Shown here piece after piece: positions 1 through 5,922 of a stretch of 14,291 nt of DNA. This DNA comes from an uncultured Collinsella sp. (GTDB lineage: Bacteria > Actinomycetota > Coriobacteriia > Coriobacteriales > Coriobacteriaceae), in NCBI GenBank assembly GCA_900552185.1, contig URYT01000035.1:1-14291 (forward strand), in the 5' to 3' direction. Position numbers and translations under genes: made by a program. Numbering within the stretch: the first letter of the stretch is position 1; every line of letters begins with the position of its first letter. The notes beneath the pieces were generated by a model that made no database searches, was not told where the DNA came from, and worked only from the letters and a program-made list of their open reading frames with translations.

Positions 1-55
1 CATGCGAACCTCCAGTCCGGACCGCTTCACGGTCCAACTTTCTGTCCGCACCCCC

Positions 56-267
56 ATCTGTAACAGTTAGAACCCATTTTCCGGTCTATTTGTTATAGAT
101 CGAGACATTCGAATCCCTCTCAAGGAAAATCTCAATCTGTAACAATAACTCGGCAAAATCGGTCCCAGATGTTACAGATTGAGACAAAGGGACGGTGCGG
201 CTCGGAAGTATCTCGATCTGTAACACCTAGCCCACTTTTAGCGGTCCAGTTGTTACAGACTTAGACA
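56..267. repeat. Array of three hairpin-forming repeat elements
   Basis: Three copies of an inverted-repeat element follow one another. The left arm ATCTGTAACA starts at 56, 135 and 216, and the right arm TGTTACAGAT (or a close variant) starts at 91, 170 and 251. Each pair is separated by exactly 25 bases. The middle copy is the best preserved, with perfect 15-bp arms at 130-144 and 170-184. The 25-base loops share a GGTC near their right side. Right arms continue into GAGACA or TAGACA. A degenerate relative may lie upstream, where GGACCG/CGGTCC (19-24 and 30-35) forms a small hairpin. No coding frame covers the array, and it lies beyond the terminator of the upstream operon. It looks like a REP/BIME-type intergenic repeat or a set of protein-binding sites; function unknown. 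Confidence 0.8.
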
Positions 268-283
268 AAACCGGTAGACAACG

Positions 284-319
284 AAAGCGGCAACGCCCGT
301 GATGGACGTTGCCGCTTTT
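284..319. terminator. Intrinsic terminator downstream of the DeoR regulator
   Basis: The arms AAAGCGGCAACG (284-295) and CGTTGCCGCTTT (307-318) pair perfectly over 12 bp and two more C-G pairs can form inside. On the plus strand the stem is followed by TTTTCTATT. On the minus strand it is followed by CTTTCGTT, a weaker tail. It probably ends the oxidoreductase-deoR transcript and may also stop transcription from the other side. The interval 320-411, between the hairpin and the regulator's stop, shows nothing else. Confidence 0.8.
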
Positions 320-411
320 CTATTGAGAAAACTACTCGGTTTCCGTTGCTAACCACCACAATGGGGACAGGCGCCTTCGCGGTTGTTTTGGCCTTAGCCC
401 GTCCACTGCTG

Positions 412-1158
412 TTAGACCGTGATGACGTTGTCCATTGCCCGGTACTTGGCGGGGACCTCGCCCGCAGTGATAATCGTTGCGTCGCGGAAGTCCGCGAACT
501 TGACGGGCGCCACCATGCCAAATTTACTGGCGTCCGAGATTACAAAGCGTTTGGCGGTATGGCGCATCGAGATACGCTTGACCTGTGCTTCCTCGATATC
601 GGGCGCCGTGAAGCCCTGCTCGGCGGCAATGCCGTTAGAGCCCCAAAAGCCACAGTTGAAGTTGTAGCGGTCTAAGGTTGCCAAGGCATCGGGGCCAACG
701 AGCGCCTCGGTCTCGGGTTTGAGCTCGCCGCCCAACACCACGGTACGCATGCCGCGCAAAGCAAGGTGCTGAGCATGGAGCACGGAATCGGTCACATAGG
801 TGACATCTTCAAGGTGTGGAAGATGCTCGATGAACCTCAGCGTCGTCGAGCCCGAGTCGATGTATACAAAGCTCTCGGGCTCCACAAGCGCCGCCGCACG
901 GGCGCAGATACGCTCCTTGTCGTCGTTATGGAGGTCGCTGCGCTCATTAAGCGTTAGGTCGCGCGTCACGTGCGCGCGCTCAAGACTCGTCGCTCCACCG
1001 TGGACCTTGGCGATGCGATGAGCTCGGTCGAGCGTCTGCAGGTCGCGCCGAATGGTAGACGCCGTCACGCCCAGGGCTTCGGCAAGCTCCGGCACGGTAA
1101 CCGAGCCAGCCTGCTGCACCATCGACACGATCGCGTTGAGCCTATCTTCCGCAAGCAT
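412..1158 (-). CDS. DeoR/GlpR-family transcriptional regulator
   Basis: A 248-residue cytoplasmic DNA-binding protein of normal family length. The N-terminal winged helix-turn-helix spans roughly residues 5-57, with the recognition helix in VTASTIRRDL (31-40) and the family's KVHGGA turn at 51-56. The C-terminal sugar-phosphate sensor (DeoRC) shows DSGSTT at 101-106, GGEL near 143-146, GSNG near 173-176 and the SDASKFG segment near 208-214. Such proteins usually repress sugar-use genes and release DNA when a phosphorylated sugar binds; the ligand cannot be read from the sequence. The ATG is preceded by GAGGAG at good spacing, located inside the last codons of the upstream oxidoreductase gene (3-bp gap), so the two are cotranscribed. 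It likely regulates its own operon through the operator-like cluster at 2297-2422. Family certain, target inferred. Confidence 0.93.
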   Translation of the reverse strand: MLAEDRLNAIVSMVQQAGSVTVPELAEALGVTASTIRRDLQTLDRAHRIAKVHGGATSLERAHVTRDLTLNERSDLHNDDKERICARAAALVEPESFVYIDSGSTTLRFIEHLPHLEDVTYVTDSVLHAQHLALRGMRTVVLGGELKPETEALVGPDALATLDRYNFNCGFWGSNGIAAEQGFTAPDIEEAQVKRISMRHTAKRFVISDASKFGMVAPVKFADFRDATIITAGEVPAKYRAMDNVITV

Positions 1159-1161
1159 CGC

Positions 1162-2241
1162 TTACTCCTCCTCGGGGTACACAACTCCCCAGTCGGCGCG
1201 GAGCTTGGTCATAAGCTCCATAACATCAGAAGCATAATCCAGCAGCTCGCGCTTGGAGTCGTCGCCGGCAACGGCCTTCTCCAGGTCGGCCATCTCATAG
1301 CACAGGGCGTAAGCCTCGGTGCCGGCGTGGACCTCCTCGCGGTGGCCGTCCGCAGTCCACACGATGGTCGCGTGATCGGCACGCGGATATTCATTGACCT
1401 CGATGTAGCACTTGTCGAAGCTGATGACCGAGCGCTTGGGCTGCTTGGAGTGGAGCGTAAGGCTCACGACGCCCAGCTGCTGCTCGGCATTTCGGCAGAC
1501 GATGCCACCCGCGACGTCAACGCCAGTCTCGCAGGTGTTGCCCAGCGAAACGACCTCAGCGGGCTGGCTTGCCATAAAGAGGCGCATGACGGACAGGGCA
1601 TAGACGCCAATATCGAGCATGGCACCGCCAGCAAGGTTGCGATTGTAAAAGCGGTTGGTCAGGTCGCCGTACTCCTTGTAGCTGCCAAAGTTGAGCTGGG
1701 CGAGGTTCATGCGTCCAAAGTCGCCGGCATCCATGCGGCGGCGCAGCTCCTGATACAAGGGCATGTGGAGCACCGTGGTGGCATCCATAAGGACCACGTT
1801 GTGCTCGTCGGCGATGGCACGGGCCTCGTCGAGCTCGGCAGAGTTGAGGGTAATGGCCTTCTCGCAGAGTACGTGCTTACCAGCTGCCAGAGCGGCTCGC
1901 AGGTAGGTGATATGCGTGTTGTGCGGCGTGGTGATATAGACTGCGTCAATGTTCGGATCGGCGTAGAGGTCCTCGACCGTTTCATAGACCTTCTCGATGC
2001 CATATTGCTCAGCAAAAGCCTGAGCCTTGGACAGCGTGCGGTTGGCGACGCCCGCAAGCTTGCGACCGGCAAGAGCGAGAGACTGGGCCATCTGGTTGGC
2101 GATAACGCCGCACCCGATCACAGCCCAACGAAGCTCGGGAGCCGTAAAGATATCATCGGGGAATGGCTTGTCCTGGACCGAAGTGAACGCTGCTTTTGCG
2201 GCTGCTTCGGCGTCGAGCGGAGCCTGTTTGGAATCTGCCAT
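1162..2241 (-). CDS. Gfo/Idh/MocA-family NAD(P)-dependent oxidoreductase
   Basis: A 359-residue soluble dehydrogenase. The Rossmann nucleotide-binding motif GCGVIA lies at 43-48 after an N-terminal extension of about 37 residues. The family motif PHNTHITYLRAALAAGKHV (106-124) follows, then CEKAI (126-130), where the usual EKP has Ala in place of Pro but keeps the lysine. The C-terminal sheet domain begins near 160 and contains GGAMLDIGVYAL (205-216), with Tyr214 where many relatives have the catalytic His. This arrangement resembles the dihydrodiol-dehydrogenase-like branch, which acts on sugars or cyclic polyols. The substrate is unknown. The start is chosen because AGGAGG lies 6 bases upstream of the ATG. 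It is the first gene of an operon with a DeoR regulator, which suggests a role in sugar or polyol metabolism. Confidence 0.9.
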   Translation of the reverse strand: MADSKQAPLDAEAAAKAAFTSVQDKPFPDDIFTAPELRWAVIGCGVIANQMAQSLALAGRKLAGVANRTLSKAQAFAEQYGIEKVYETVEDLYADPNIDAVYITTPHNTHITYLRAALAAGKHVLCEKAITLNSAELDEARAIADEHNVVLMDATTVLHMPLYQELRRRMDAGDFGRMNLAQLNFGSYKEYGDLTNRFYNRNLAGGAMLDIGVYALSVMRLFMASQPAEVVSLGNTCETGVDVAGGIVCRNAEQQLGVVSLTLHSKQPKRSVISFDKCYIEVNEYPRADHATIVWTADGHREEVHAGTEAYALCYEMADLEKAVAGDDSKRELLDYASDVMELMTKLRADWGVVYPEEE

Positions 2242-2296
2242 TATGTGCCTCCTGAGTCATCGGAAGTCCTTCATTTCCAACAGCCTTATATTCGCA

Positions 2297-2422
2297 CAAA
2301 TGCGCGCGCATTTGCTTGTATTTGCGTGTTTATTTGTTTATCGGTCATTAATTAACCATAGTTAGCAGATATTTGCGCGGCCATGCGCATCATCGCGCAA
2401 GACTCTGCGCGTAAATGCGCAT
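2297..2422. promoter_or_regulatory. Operator-like cluster upstream of the oxidoreductase-deoR operon
   Basis: The region holds a perfect 18-bp palindrome, CAAATGCGCGCGCATTTG, at 2297-2314. On the minus strand two further CAAAT copies lie just upstream at about one helical turn. Farther upstream are TTGCGCG/CGCGCAA (2373-2379 and 2394-2400) and two ATGCGCAT palindromes (2383-2390 and 2415-2422). The density of TGCGCA/CAAAT words is far above that of the surrounding DNA. The position, 56-181 bases before the oxidoreductase start, fits a control region for the regulator encoded in the same operon. A TATAAG box lies between the 18-bp palindrome and the start codon, but I see no convincing -35. 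Operator role is inferred. Confidence 0.55.
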
Positions 2423-2504
2423 GCGACAAACCTTGTGAAACATATAGGGGCGGAGCACCATAGCCCTAAAGACAGAGCCAGCTGCATTACTTCACCCCTC
2501 TGGG

Positions 2505-2538
2505 GGCACCAGACATCAAAGGACTGTCCCTAGGTGCC
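2505..2538. repeat. Hairpin repeat with GGACTGTCC core
   Basis: GGCACC (2505-2510) pairs with GGTGCC (2533-2538) and encloses the palindromic core GGACTGTCC at 2521-2529. The same core recurs at 2582-2660, 10908-10940 and 12173-12206. The stretch 2423-2504 between this repeat and the operator cluster holds no gene, and I see nothing definite in it. Confidence 0.5.
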
Positions 2539-2581
2539 GCTTTCGTTGAAGCATATCCCAGATGGCCAGATATACAAATCT

Positions 2582-2660
2582 AAAGACTGTCCCCATCAAC
2601 TAGCCGTTTAAGAACATCCCCAACGACAAGTCATTTAAGTCTGTCCCCAATGAGTAGGGA
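2582..2660. repeat. 27-bp degenerate tandem repeat, three copies
   Basis: Three head-to-tail units start at 2582, 2609 and 2636 (the last is 25 bases before divergence). The alignable core reads AAGACTGTCCCC, AAGAACATCCCC and AAGTCTGTCCCC, each followed by a similar purine-rich tail ending in TAG or AAG. The period is exactly 27 bases. The unit carries the GACTGTCCC word of the dispersed repeats elsewhere in the window. It lies just past the ribosomal operon's terminator. Confidence 0.7.
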
Positions 2661-2663
2661 TAG

Positions 2664-2699
2664 AAAAAGGCCCGGGTGCCTTGGGGCATCCGGGCCTTT
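2664..2699 (-). terminator. Intrinsic terminator of the ribosomal-protein operon
   Basis: On the minus strand a 15-bp stem (2685-2699 with 2666-2680, one A·C mismatch) closes a 4-base loop and runs into TTTTTC. It starts 26 bases after the rplX stop. Its strength argues that transcription ends here and that the rest of the spc genes (rplE onward) is not part of this transcript. Confidence 0.88.
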
Positions 2700-2725
2700 G
2701 CTAGCAACTTGATGTTGCGGGCAGC

Positions 2726-3031
2726 TTAGAACTTGTGGCCGCACTTCTTGCAGACGCGCAGCTTGTTCTTGCCGTCCTTCTCGTGACCGACGCGGGTAAC
2801 CTTACCGCACTCGGGGCAAACGAGATTGACGTTGGAGGCGTCGATAGGAGCCTCCTGCGAAACGATGCCGCCCTGCTGGTTGGCAGCGTTGGGCTTGACG
2901 GCCTTCTTGACGACCGAAACGCCCTCGACAACGACCTTGTTCTCGGCGGGGAGAGCACGCAGGACAACGCCCTGCTTGCCGCGATCCTTACCAGAGAGAA
3001 CCTGGACCTTATCGCCCTTCTTGATATACAT
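2726..3031 (-). CDS. rplX: 50S ribosomal protein L24
   Basis: A 101-residue protein that starts large-subunit assembly by binding 23S rRNA domain I. The KOW motif is at about residues 3-30 (KKGDKVQVLSGKDRGKQG). The C-terminal part has a complete zinc-ribbon set, CPEC (72-75) and CKKC (94-97), so this is the cysteine-containing (C+) form of L24. GGGGAG stands 4 bases before the ATG. It follows rplN by 13 bases and is the last gene before the terminator. In most bacteria rplE comes next; here it does not. Confidence 0.97.
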   Translation of the reverse strand: MYIKKGDKVQVLSGKDRGKQGVVLRALPAENKVVVEGVSVVKKAVKPNAANQQGGIVSQEAPIDASNVNLVCPECGKVTRVGHEKDGKNKLRVCKKCGHKF

Positions 3032-3044
3032 ATATCTCCCCTAA

Positions 3045-3413
3045 CTACAGGGTCTCGGGAGCGAGCGAGACGATCTTCATGTACTTCTTGTCACGAAGCT
3101 CGCGAGCGACGGGCCCGAAGATACGGGTGCCGACGGGCGAACCATCGTTGTTGATGACAACGCAGGCGTTCTCATCAAAGCGAATGTAGGAGCCATCCTT
3201 GCGGCGGATCTCCTTAACGGTGCGAACGACGACGCAACGGACAACGTCCTTCTTCTTGACGTTGGCGCCAGGGGTAGCCTCCTGGACAGCACCGATGAAC
3301 ACATCGCCGATGCCTGCATAACGACGCTTGGAACCGCCAAGCACCTTGATGCAGCGAATCTTGCGAGCGCCGGAGTTGTCGGCGACGTTCAGCATGGTTT
3401 GCATCTGAATCAT
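3045..3413 (-). CDS. rplN: 50S ribosomal protein L14
   Basis: A 122-residue protein of the usual length. It opens with MIQMQTMLNVADNSGARK and contains the conserved KKDVVRCVVVRT and GTRIFGPVAREL segments. It binds 23S rRNA at the subunit interface, near bridges to 16S rRNA. A good Shine-Dalgarno GGAGG lies 10 bases before the ATG, within a small GTTC/GAAC arm pair. The gene is separated from rpsQ by a 118-base structured spacer, at the classical boundary between the S10 and spc operons, so it may begin its own transcription segment with rplX. Confidence 0.97.
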   Translation of the reverse strand: MIQMQTMLNVADNSGARKIRCIKVLGGSKRRYAGIGDVFIGAVQEATPGANVKKKDVVRCVVVRTVKEIRRKDGSYIRFDENACVVINNDGSPVGTRIFGPVARELRDKKYMKIVSLAPETL

Positions 3414-3438
3414 GGTAGATGTTCCTCCGAACTAAGAA

Positions 3439-3504
3439 CCGAAGAGAGGTGCGCAGCCTTTATACGGCCCGTGGTATGCAAGCCAGGCATACGCACATCT
3501 TCGG
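3439..3504 (-). promoter_or_regulatory. Structured spacer or leader before rplN, with a TATAAA box
   Basis: The 118-base rpsQ-rplN gap contains nested complementary segments. CCGAAGA (3439-3445) pairs with TCTTCGG (3498-3504), GTGCG (3449-3453) with CGCAC (3492-3496), and an inner hairpin GTATGC/GCATAC uses 3474-3479 and 3487-3492. Base 3492 cannot serve in both inner stems at once. On the minus strand a TATAAA box (3464-3459) lies inside, about 46 bases before the rplN start. A 5-bp hairpin (3514-3518 with 3525-3529) directly follows the rpsQ stop. Either an autoregulatory leader RNA, a secondary promoter for rplN-rplX, or both. No clear -35 was seen. Confidence 0.5.
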
Positions 3505-3531
3505 AAACGTACAAGTCGTAAGAGCGACTGC

Positions 3532-3792
3532 TTATTTAGCGCGCTCGACGACCTCGATGAGGCGCCAGCGCTTCATCTTGGACATAGGACGGGTCTCCAT
3601 AACGCGGACGGTATCGCCCACGCCAGCCGTGCACTCCTCGTCGTGAGCGTGCAGCTTCTTGGAGCTGGTCATCATCTTGCCGTACTTGGGGTGACGCTTG
3701 CGCTCGGTGATGGTGACAACGATGGTCTTGGCACCGGAGACGGAGGTAACGACACCCGTACGGACCTTACGCGAGTTACGCGAATCAGTCAT
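3532..3792 (-). CDS. rpsQ: 30S ribosomal protein S17
   Basis: An 86-residue OB-fold protein that binds 16S rRNA early in small-subunit assembly. Conserved blocks include RKVRTGVVTSVSGAKTIVV near the N terminus, KRHPKYGKMM and the TRPMSKMKRWRL segment near the C terminus. AAGGAGA precedes the ATG by 5 bases, within the 16-base gap to rpmC. A long spacer follows its stop. Confidence 0.97.
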   Translation of the reverse strand: MTDSRNSRKVRTGVVTSVSGAKTIVVTITERKRHPKYGKMMTSSKKLHAHDEECTAGVGDTVRVMETRPMSKMKRWRLIEVVERAK

Positions 3793-3808
3793 GTTCTCTC
3801 CTTAGGTC

Positions 3809-4024
3809 CTACTCGGCGACAGCGGACTTCTCCGCTGCGATCTCGCGGGCGCGCTGCTCCGTGAGGACGCGAGCGATGTCCTTCTTCACGGTGTTGACGC
3901 GAGCGGTGTTGTCCAGCTGGCTGGTGGCCATCTGGAAACGAAGGTTAAAGAGCTCGGCGCGCATTTCCTTCAGCTTCTCAACGAGCTGAGCGTCCGAGAG
4001 CTCACGAATCTCTGCGGGCTTCAT
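3809..4024 (-). CDS. rpmC: 50S ribosomal protein L29
   Basis: A 71-residue two-helix protein at the peptide exit tunnel. MKPAEIRELSDAQLVEKL and the ELFNLRFQMATSQLDNTARV segment are diagnostic. The ATG overlaps the rplP stop by one base (TAATG), which indicates translational coupling; AAGGAGGAG lies just upstream. Confidence 0.96.
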   Translation of the reverse strand: MKPAEIRELSDAQLVEKLKEMRAELFNLRFQMATSQLDNTARVNTVKKDIARVLTEQRAREIAAEKSAVAE

Positions 4025-4527
4025 TAGTTCTCCTCCTTGGCGGCGGCGGCGTCCTCAGCAGCCCACTTGGCCTCGAGAGCGGCCTCCTCAGCCATCTCCT
4101 TCTGGATGCGCTGCTCAGCGTTCTTGGCAGCAACAATCTTGGTCTTGATGGGAAGCTTGTGCTGTGCAAGACGCAGAGCCTCGCGAGCGACCTCCTCGGG
4201 CACGCCCTTGACCTCGAACATGATGCGGCCGGGCTTGACGACGGCCACCCACTCCTCGGGGTTACCCTTACCAGAACCCATGCGAGTCTCGGCAGGCTTC
4301 TTGGTGATGGGCTTATCGGGGAAGATCGTGATGTAGACACGACCGCCACGCTTCATGTAGCGGGTCATGGCAATACGAGCGGCCTCGATCTGACGGTTGG
4401 TGATCCAATGGGCCTCGAGAGCCTGGATACCAAACTCGCCGAAATGCAGCTCGGTATTACCCTTGGCCTGGCCCTTCATGGAGCCACGCTGCACCTTGCG
4501 GTGAAGAATACGCTTAGGGGCAAGCAC
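4024..4527 (-). CDS. rplP: 50S ribosomal protein L16 with extended C-terminal tail
   Basis: A 167-residue protein of the central protuberance and A-site region. The core (residues 1-135) is typical: MLAPKRILHRKVQRG, TNRQIEAARIAMTRYMKRGG and the KPGRIMFEVKGV segment. The usual length is about 136-145, so this copy has a tail of 25-30 residues rich in Ala, Glu and Lys (about 136-167). Translation starts at GTG, which shares one base with the rpsC stop (TAGTG); GGAGGGG is placed well. The tail is probably lineage-specific and disordered or helical; a role is not evident. Confidence 0.96.
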   Translation of the reverse strand: MLAPKRILHRKVQRGSMKGQAKGNTELHFGEFGIQALEAHWITNRQIEAARIAMTRYMKRGGRVYITIFPDKPITKKPAETRMGSGKGNPEEWVAVVKPGRIMFEVKGVPEEVAREALRLAQHKLPIKTKIVAAKNAEQRIQKEMAEEAALEAKWAAEDAAAAKEEN

Positions 4528-5237
4528 TACTGACCCCTCCTCTCGGAGTTACGACGACGAGGACGGGAAGAGCCCTCGAGTGCAGGGTTGGGAACAGGCT
4601 GGCCCGGGAGCTTCTCGCCCAGGTAGATCCAGACCTTCACGCCGCAGGCACCCATGGTGGTGCTGGCGACAGCCGTGCCGTAGTCGATCTTGGCGCGGAG
4701 GGTGTGCAGAGGCACGCGACCCTCACGGTACCACTCACGACGGCCCATCTCGGCACCGCCGAGACGACCGGAGCACTGGATACGGATGCCCTTGGCGCCG
4801 GCCTTGCGGGCGGACTGGACAGCCTTGCGCATAGCGCGACGGAAGGCAACGCGGCCCTCGAGCTGCTCAGCGATGGACTGAGCAACGAGGTTGGCGTCGA
4901 GCTCGGGGCGCTTGATCTCGACAACGTCGACGGAGAGCTGGCCCTTGGAGACGCCAGCGACCTTCTCGAGCTCGGTGCGGAGGGTATCGATCTCGGCACC
5001 CTTCTTACCGATGACAACGCCGGGGCGAGCGGTGAGGATGATGACCTTCACCTTGTCGCCAGCGCGCTCGATCTCGACGCGGGAGACAGCTGCGCGGGAA
5101 AGACGCTTCTCGAGGTACTTGCGGATCTCGAGATCGTTACCGAGGGTCTTAGCGTAATCCTTCTCTGCGAACCAGCGGGAGCGCCAGTTCTCGGTGATGC
5201 CAAGACGGAAGCCGGTGGGGTAGACTTTCTGACCCAT
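4527..5237 (-). CDS. rpsC: 30S ribosomal protein S3
   Basis: A 236-residue protein of the small-subunit head, at the mRNA entry channel. MGQKVYPTGFRLGITENW opens the protein; a type-2 KH domain carries GKKG at 77-80, and the C-terminal domain includes the AKGIRIQCSGRLGGAEM segment near 150-166. AAAGGAGG lies within the final codons of rplV and its stop region, 11 bases before the ATG. The stop overlaps the rplP start. Confidence 0.98.
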   Translation of the reverse strand: MGQKVYPTGFRLGITENWRSRWFAEKDYAKTLGNDLEIRKYLEKRLSRAAVSRVEIERAGDKVKVIILTARPGVVIGKKGAEIDTLRTELEKVAGVSKGQLSVDVVEIKRPELDANLVAQSIAEQLEGRVAFRRAMRKAVQSARKAGAKGIRIQCSGRLGGAEMGRREWYREGRVPLHTLRAKIDYGTAVASTTMGACGVKVWIYLGEKLPGQPVPNPALEGSSRPRRRNSERRGQ

Positions 5238-5243
5238 ACAGCT

Positions 5244-5615
5244 TTACGCCTCCTTTCGAGGAGCAACGACGACGGTGATGTGGGAAGTACGCTTCAGAAT
5301 GCGAGAAGCGGAACCCTTGGCGCGGGGACGGATGCGCTTAAGCGTCGGACCCTCGTCAACATAGGCAGCGGCGACAACCAGGTTGTCGGCACGCAGACCA
5401 TTGTTGTTCTCGGCGTTCGCAACGGCGGAACGGAGAACCTTCTCGACATCCACGGCGACGGCGCGGTCGCAGAAGTGGAGGATGTCGAAGGCCTGAGCGA
5501 CAGGCTTGCGGCGGATCAGATCGACCACCAGGCGGGCCTTGCTGGGGGAAACACGCACGTACTTAGCGACGGCGCGAACCTCGGTGGCCTCAGTTTCAAT
5601 AGACTTAGTTGCCAT
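5244..5615 (-). CDS. rplV: 50S ribosomal protein L22
   Basis: A 123-residue protein lining the peptide exit tunnel. KYVRVSPSKARLVVDLIR and the DEGPTLKRIRPRAKGSASR segment, which includes the tunnel loop, are conserved. It has a short N-terminal extension (MATKSIETEATEV) compared with the shortest bacterial forms. It starts 14 bases after rpsS and its stop is 6 bases before the rpsC start. Confidence 0.97.
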   Translation of the reverse strand: MATKSIETEATEVRAVAKYVRVSPSKARLVVDLIRRKPVAQAFDILHFCDRAVAVDVEKVLRSAVANAENNNGLRADNLVVAAAYVDEGPTLKRIRPRAKGSASRILKRTSHITVVVAPRKEA

Positions 5616-5629
5616 TTACGGTTAACCCC

Positions 5630-5890
5630 CTATTTGGCCTTGTGGCCACGGAACGTACGAGTCGGCGCGAACTCGCCGAGCTTGTGACCAACCATGGACT
5701 CGGTAACATACACGGGCACATGCTTGCGGCCGTCGTGGACGGCGATGGTGTGACCAACCATCTCGGGGAAGATGGTGGACGCGCGGGACCAGGTCTTCAC
5801 GACGTCCTTCTTGCCAGCCTCGTTCATCGCGGTGATACGCGAGAGAAGGCGAGTCTCCACGAACGGGCCCTTTTTGAGACTTCTGCTCAT
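5630..5890 (-). CDS. rpsS: 30S ribosomal protein S19
   Basis: An 86-residue head protein of the small subunit. MSRSLKKGPFVETRLL and the C-terminal GEFAPTRTFRGHKAK are diagnostic. GGAG precedes the ATG at 9 bases. Gap to rplB is 32 bases. Confidence 0.97.
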   Translation of the reverse strand: MSRSLKKGPFVETRLLSRITAMNEAGKKDVVKTWSRASTIFPEMVGHTIAVHDGRKHVPVYVTESMVGHKLGEFAPTRTFRGHKAK

Positions 5891-5922
5891 AAGTGCTTTC
5901 TCCTAAAACTCGGTATCCGAAA

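Noticed and set aside
56..267. CRISPR array
   Set aside because: The repeats alternate in orientation, the arms are only 10-15 bases, spacers are of two alternating kinds, and no cas gene is near.
970..2355. Plus-strand open frame of 461 codons
   Set aside because: It is antisense to the clear DeoR and oxidoreductase genes and runs through their operator region; a shadow of codon bias.
2423..2504. Small gene or RNA between the operator cluster and the repeats
   Set aside because: Only short frames without a convincing start exist, and the CCCC-TC-TGGGG hairpin near 2494-2506 is too small to call.
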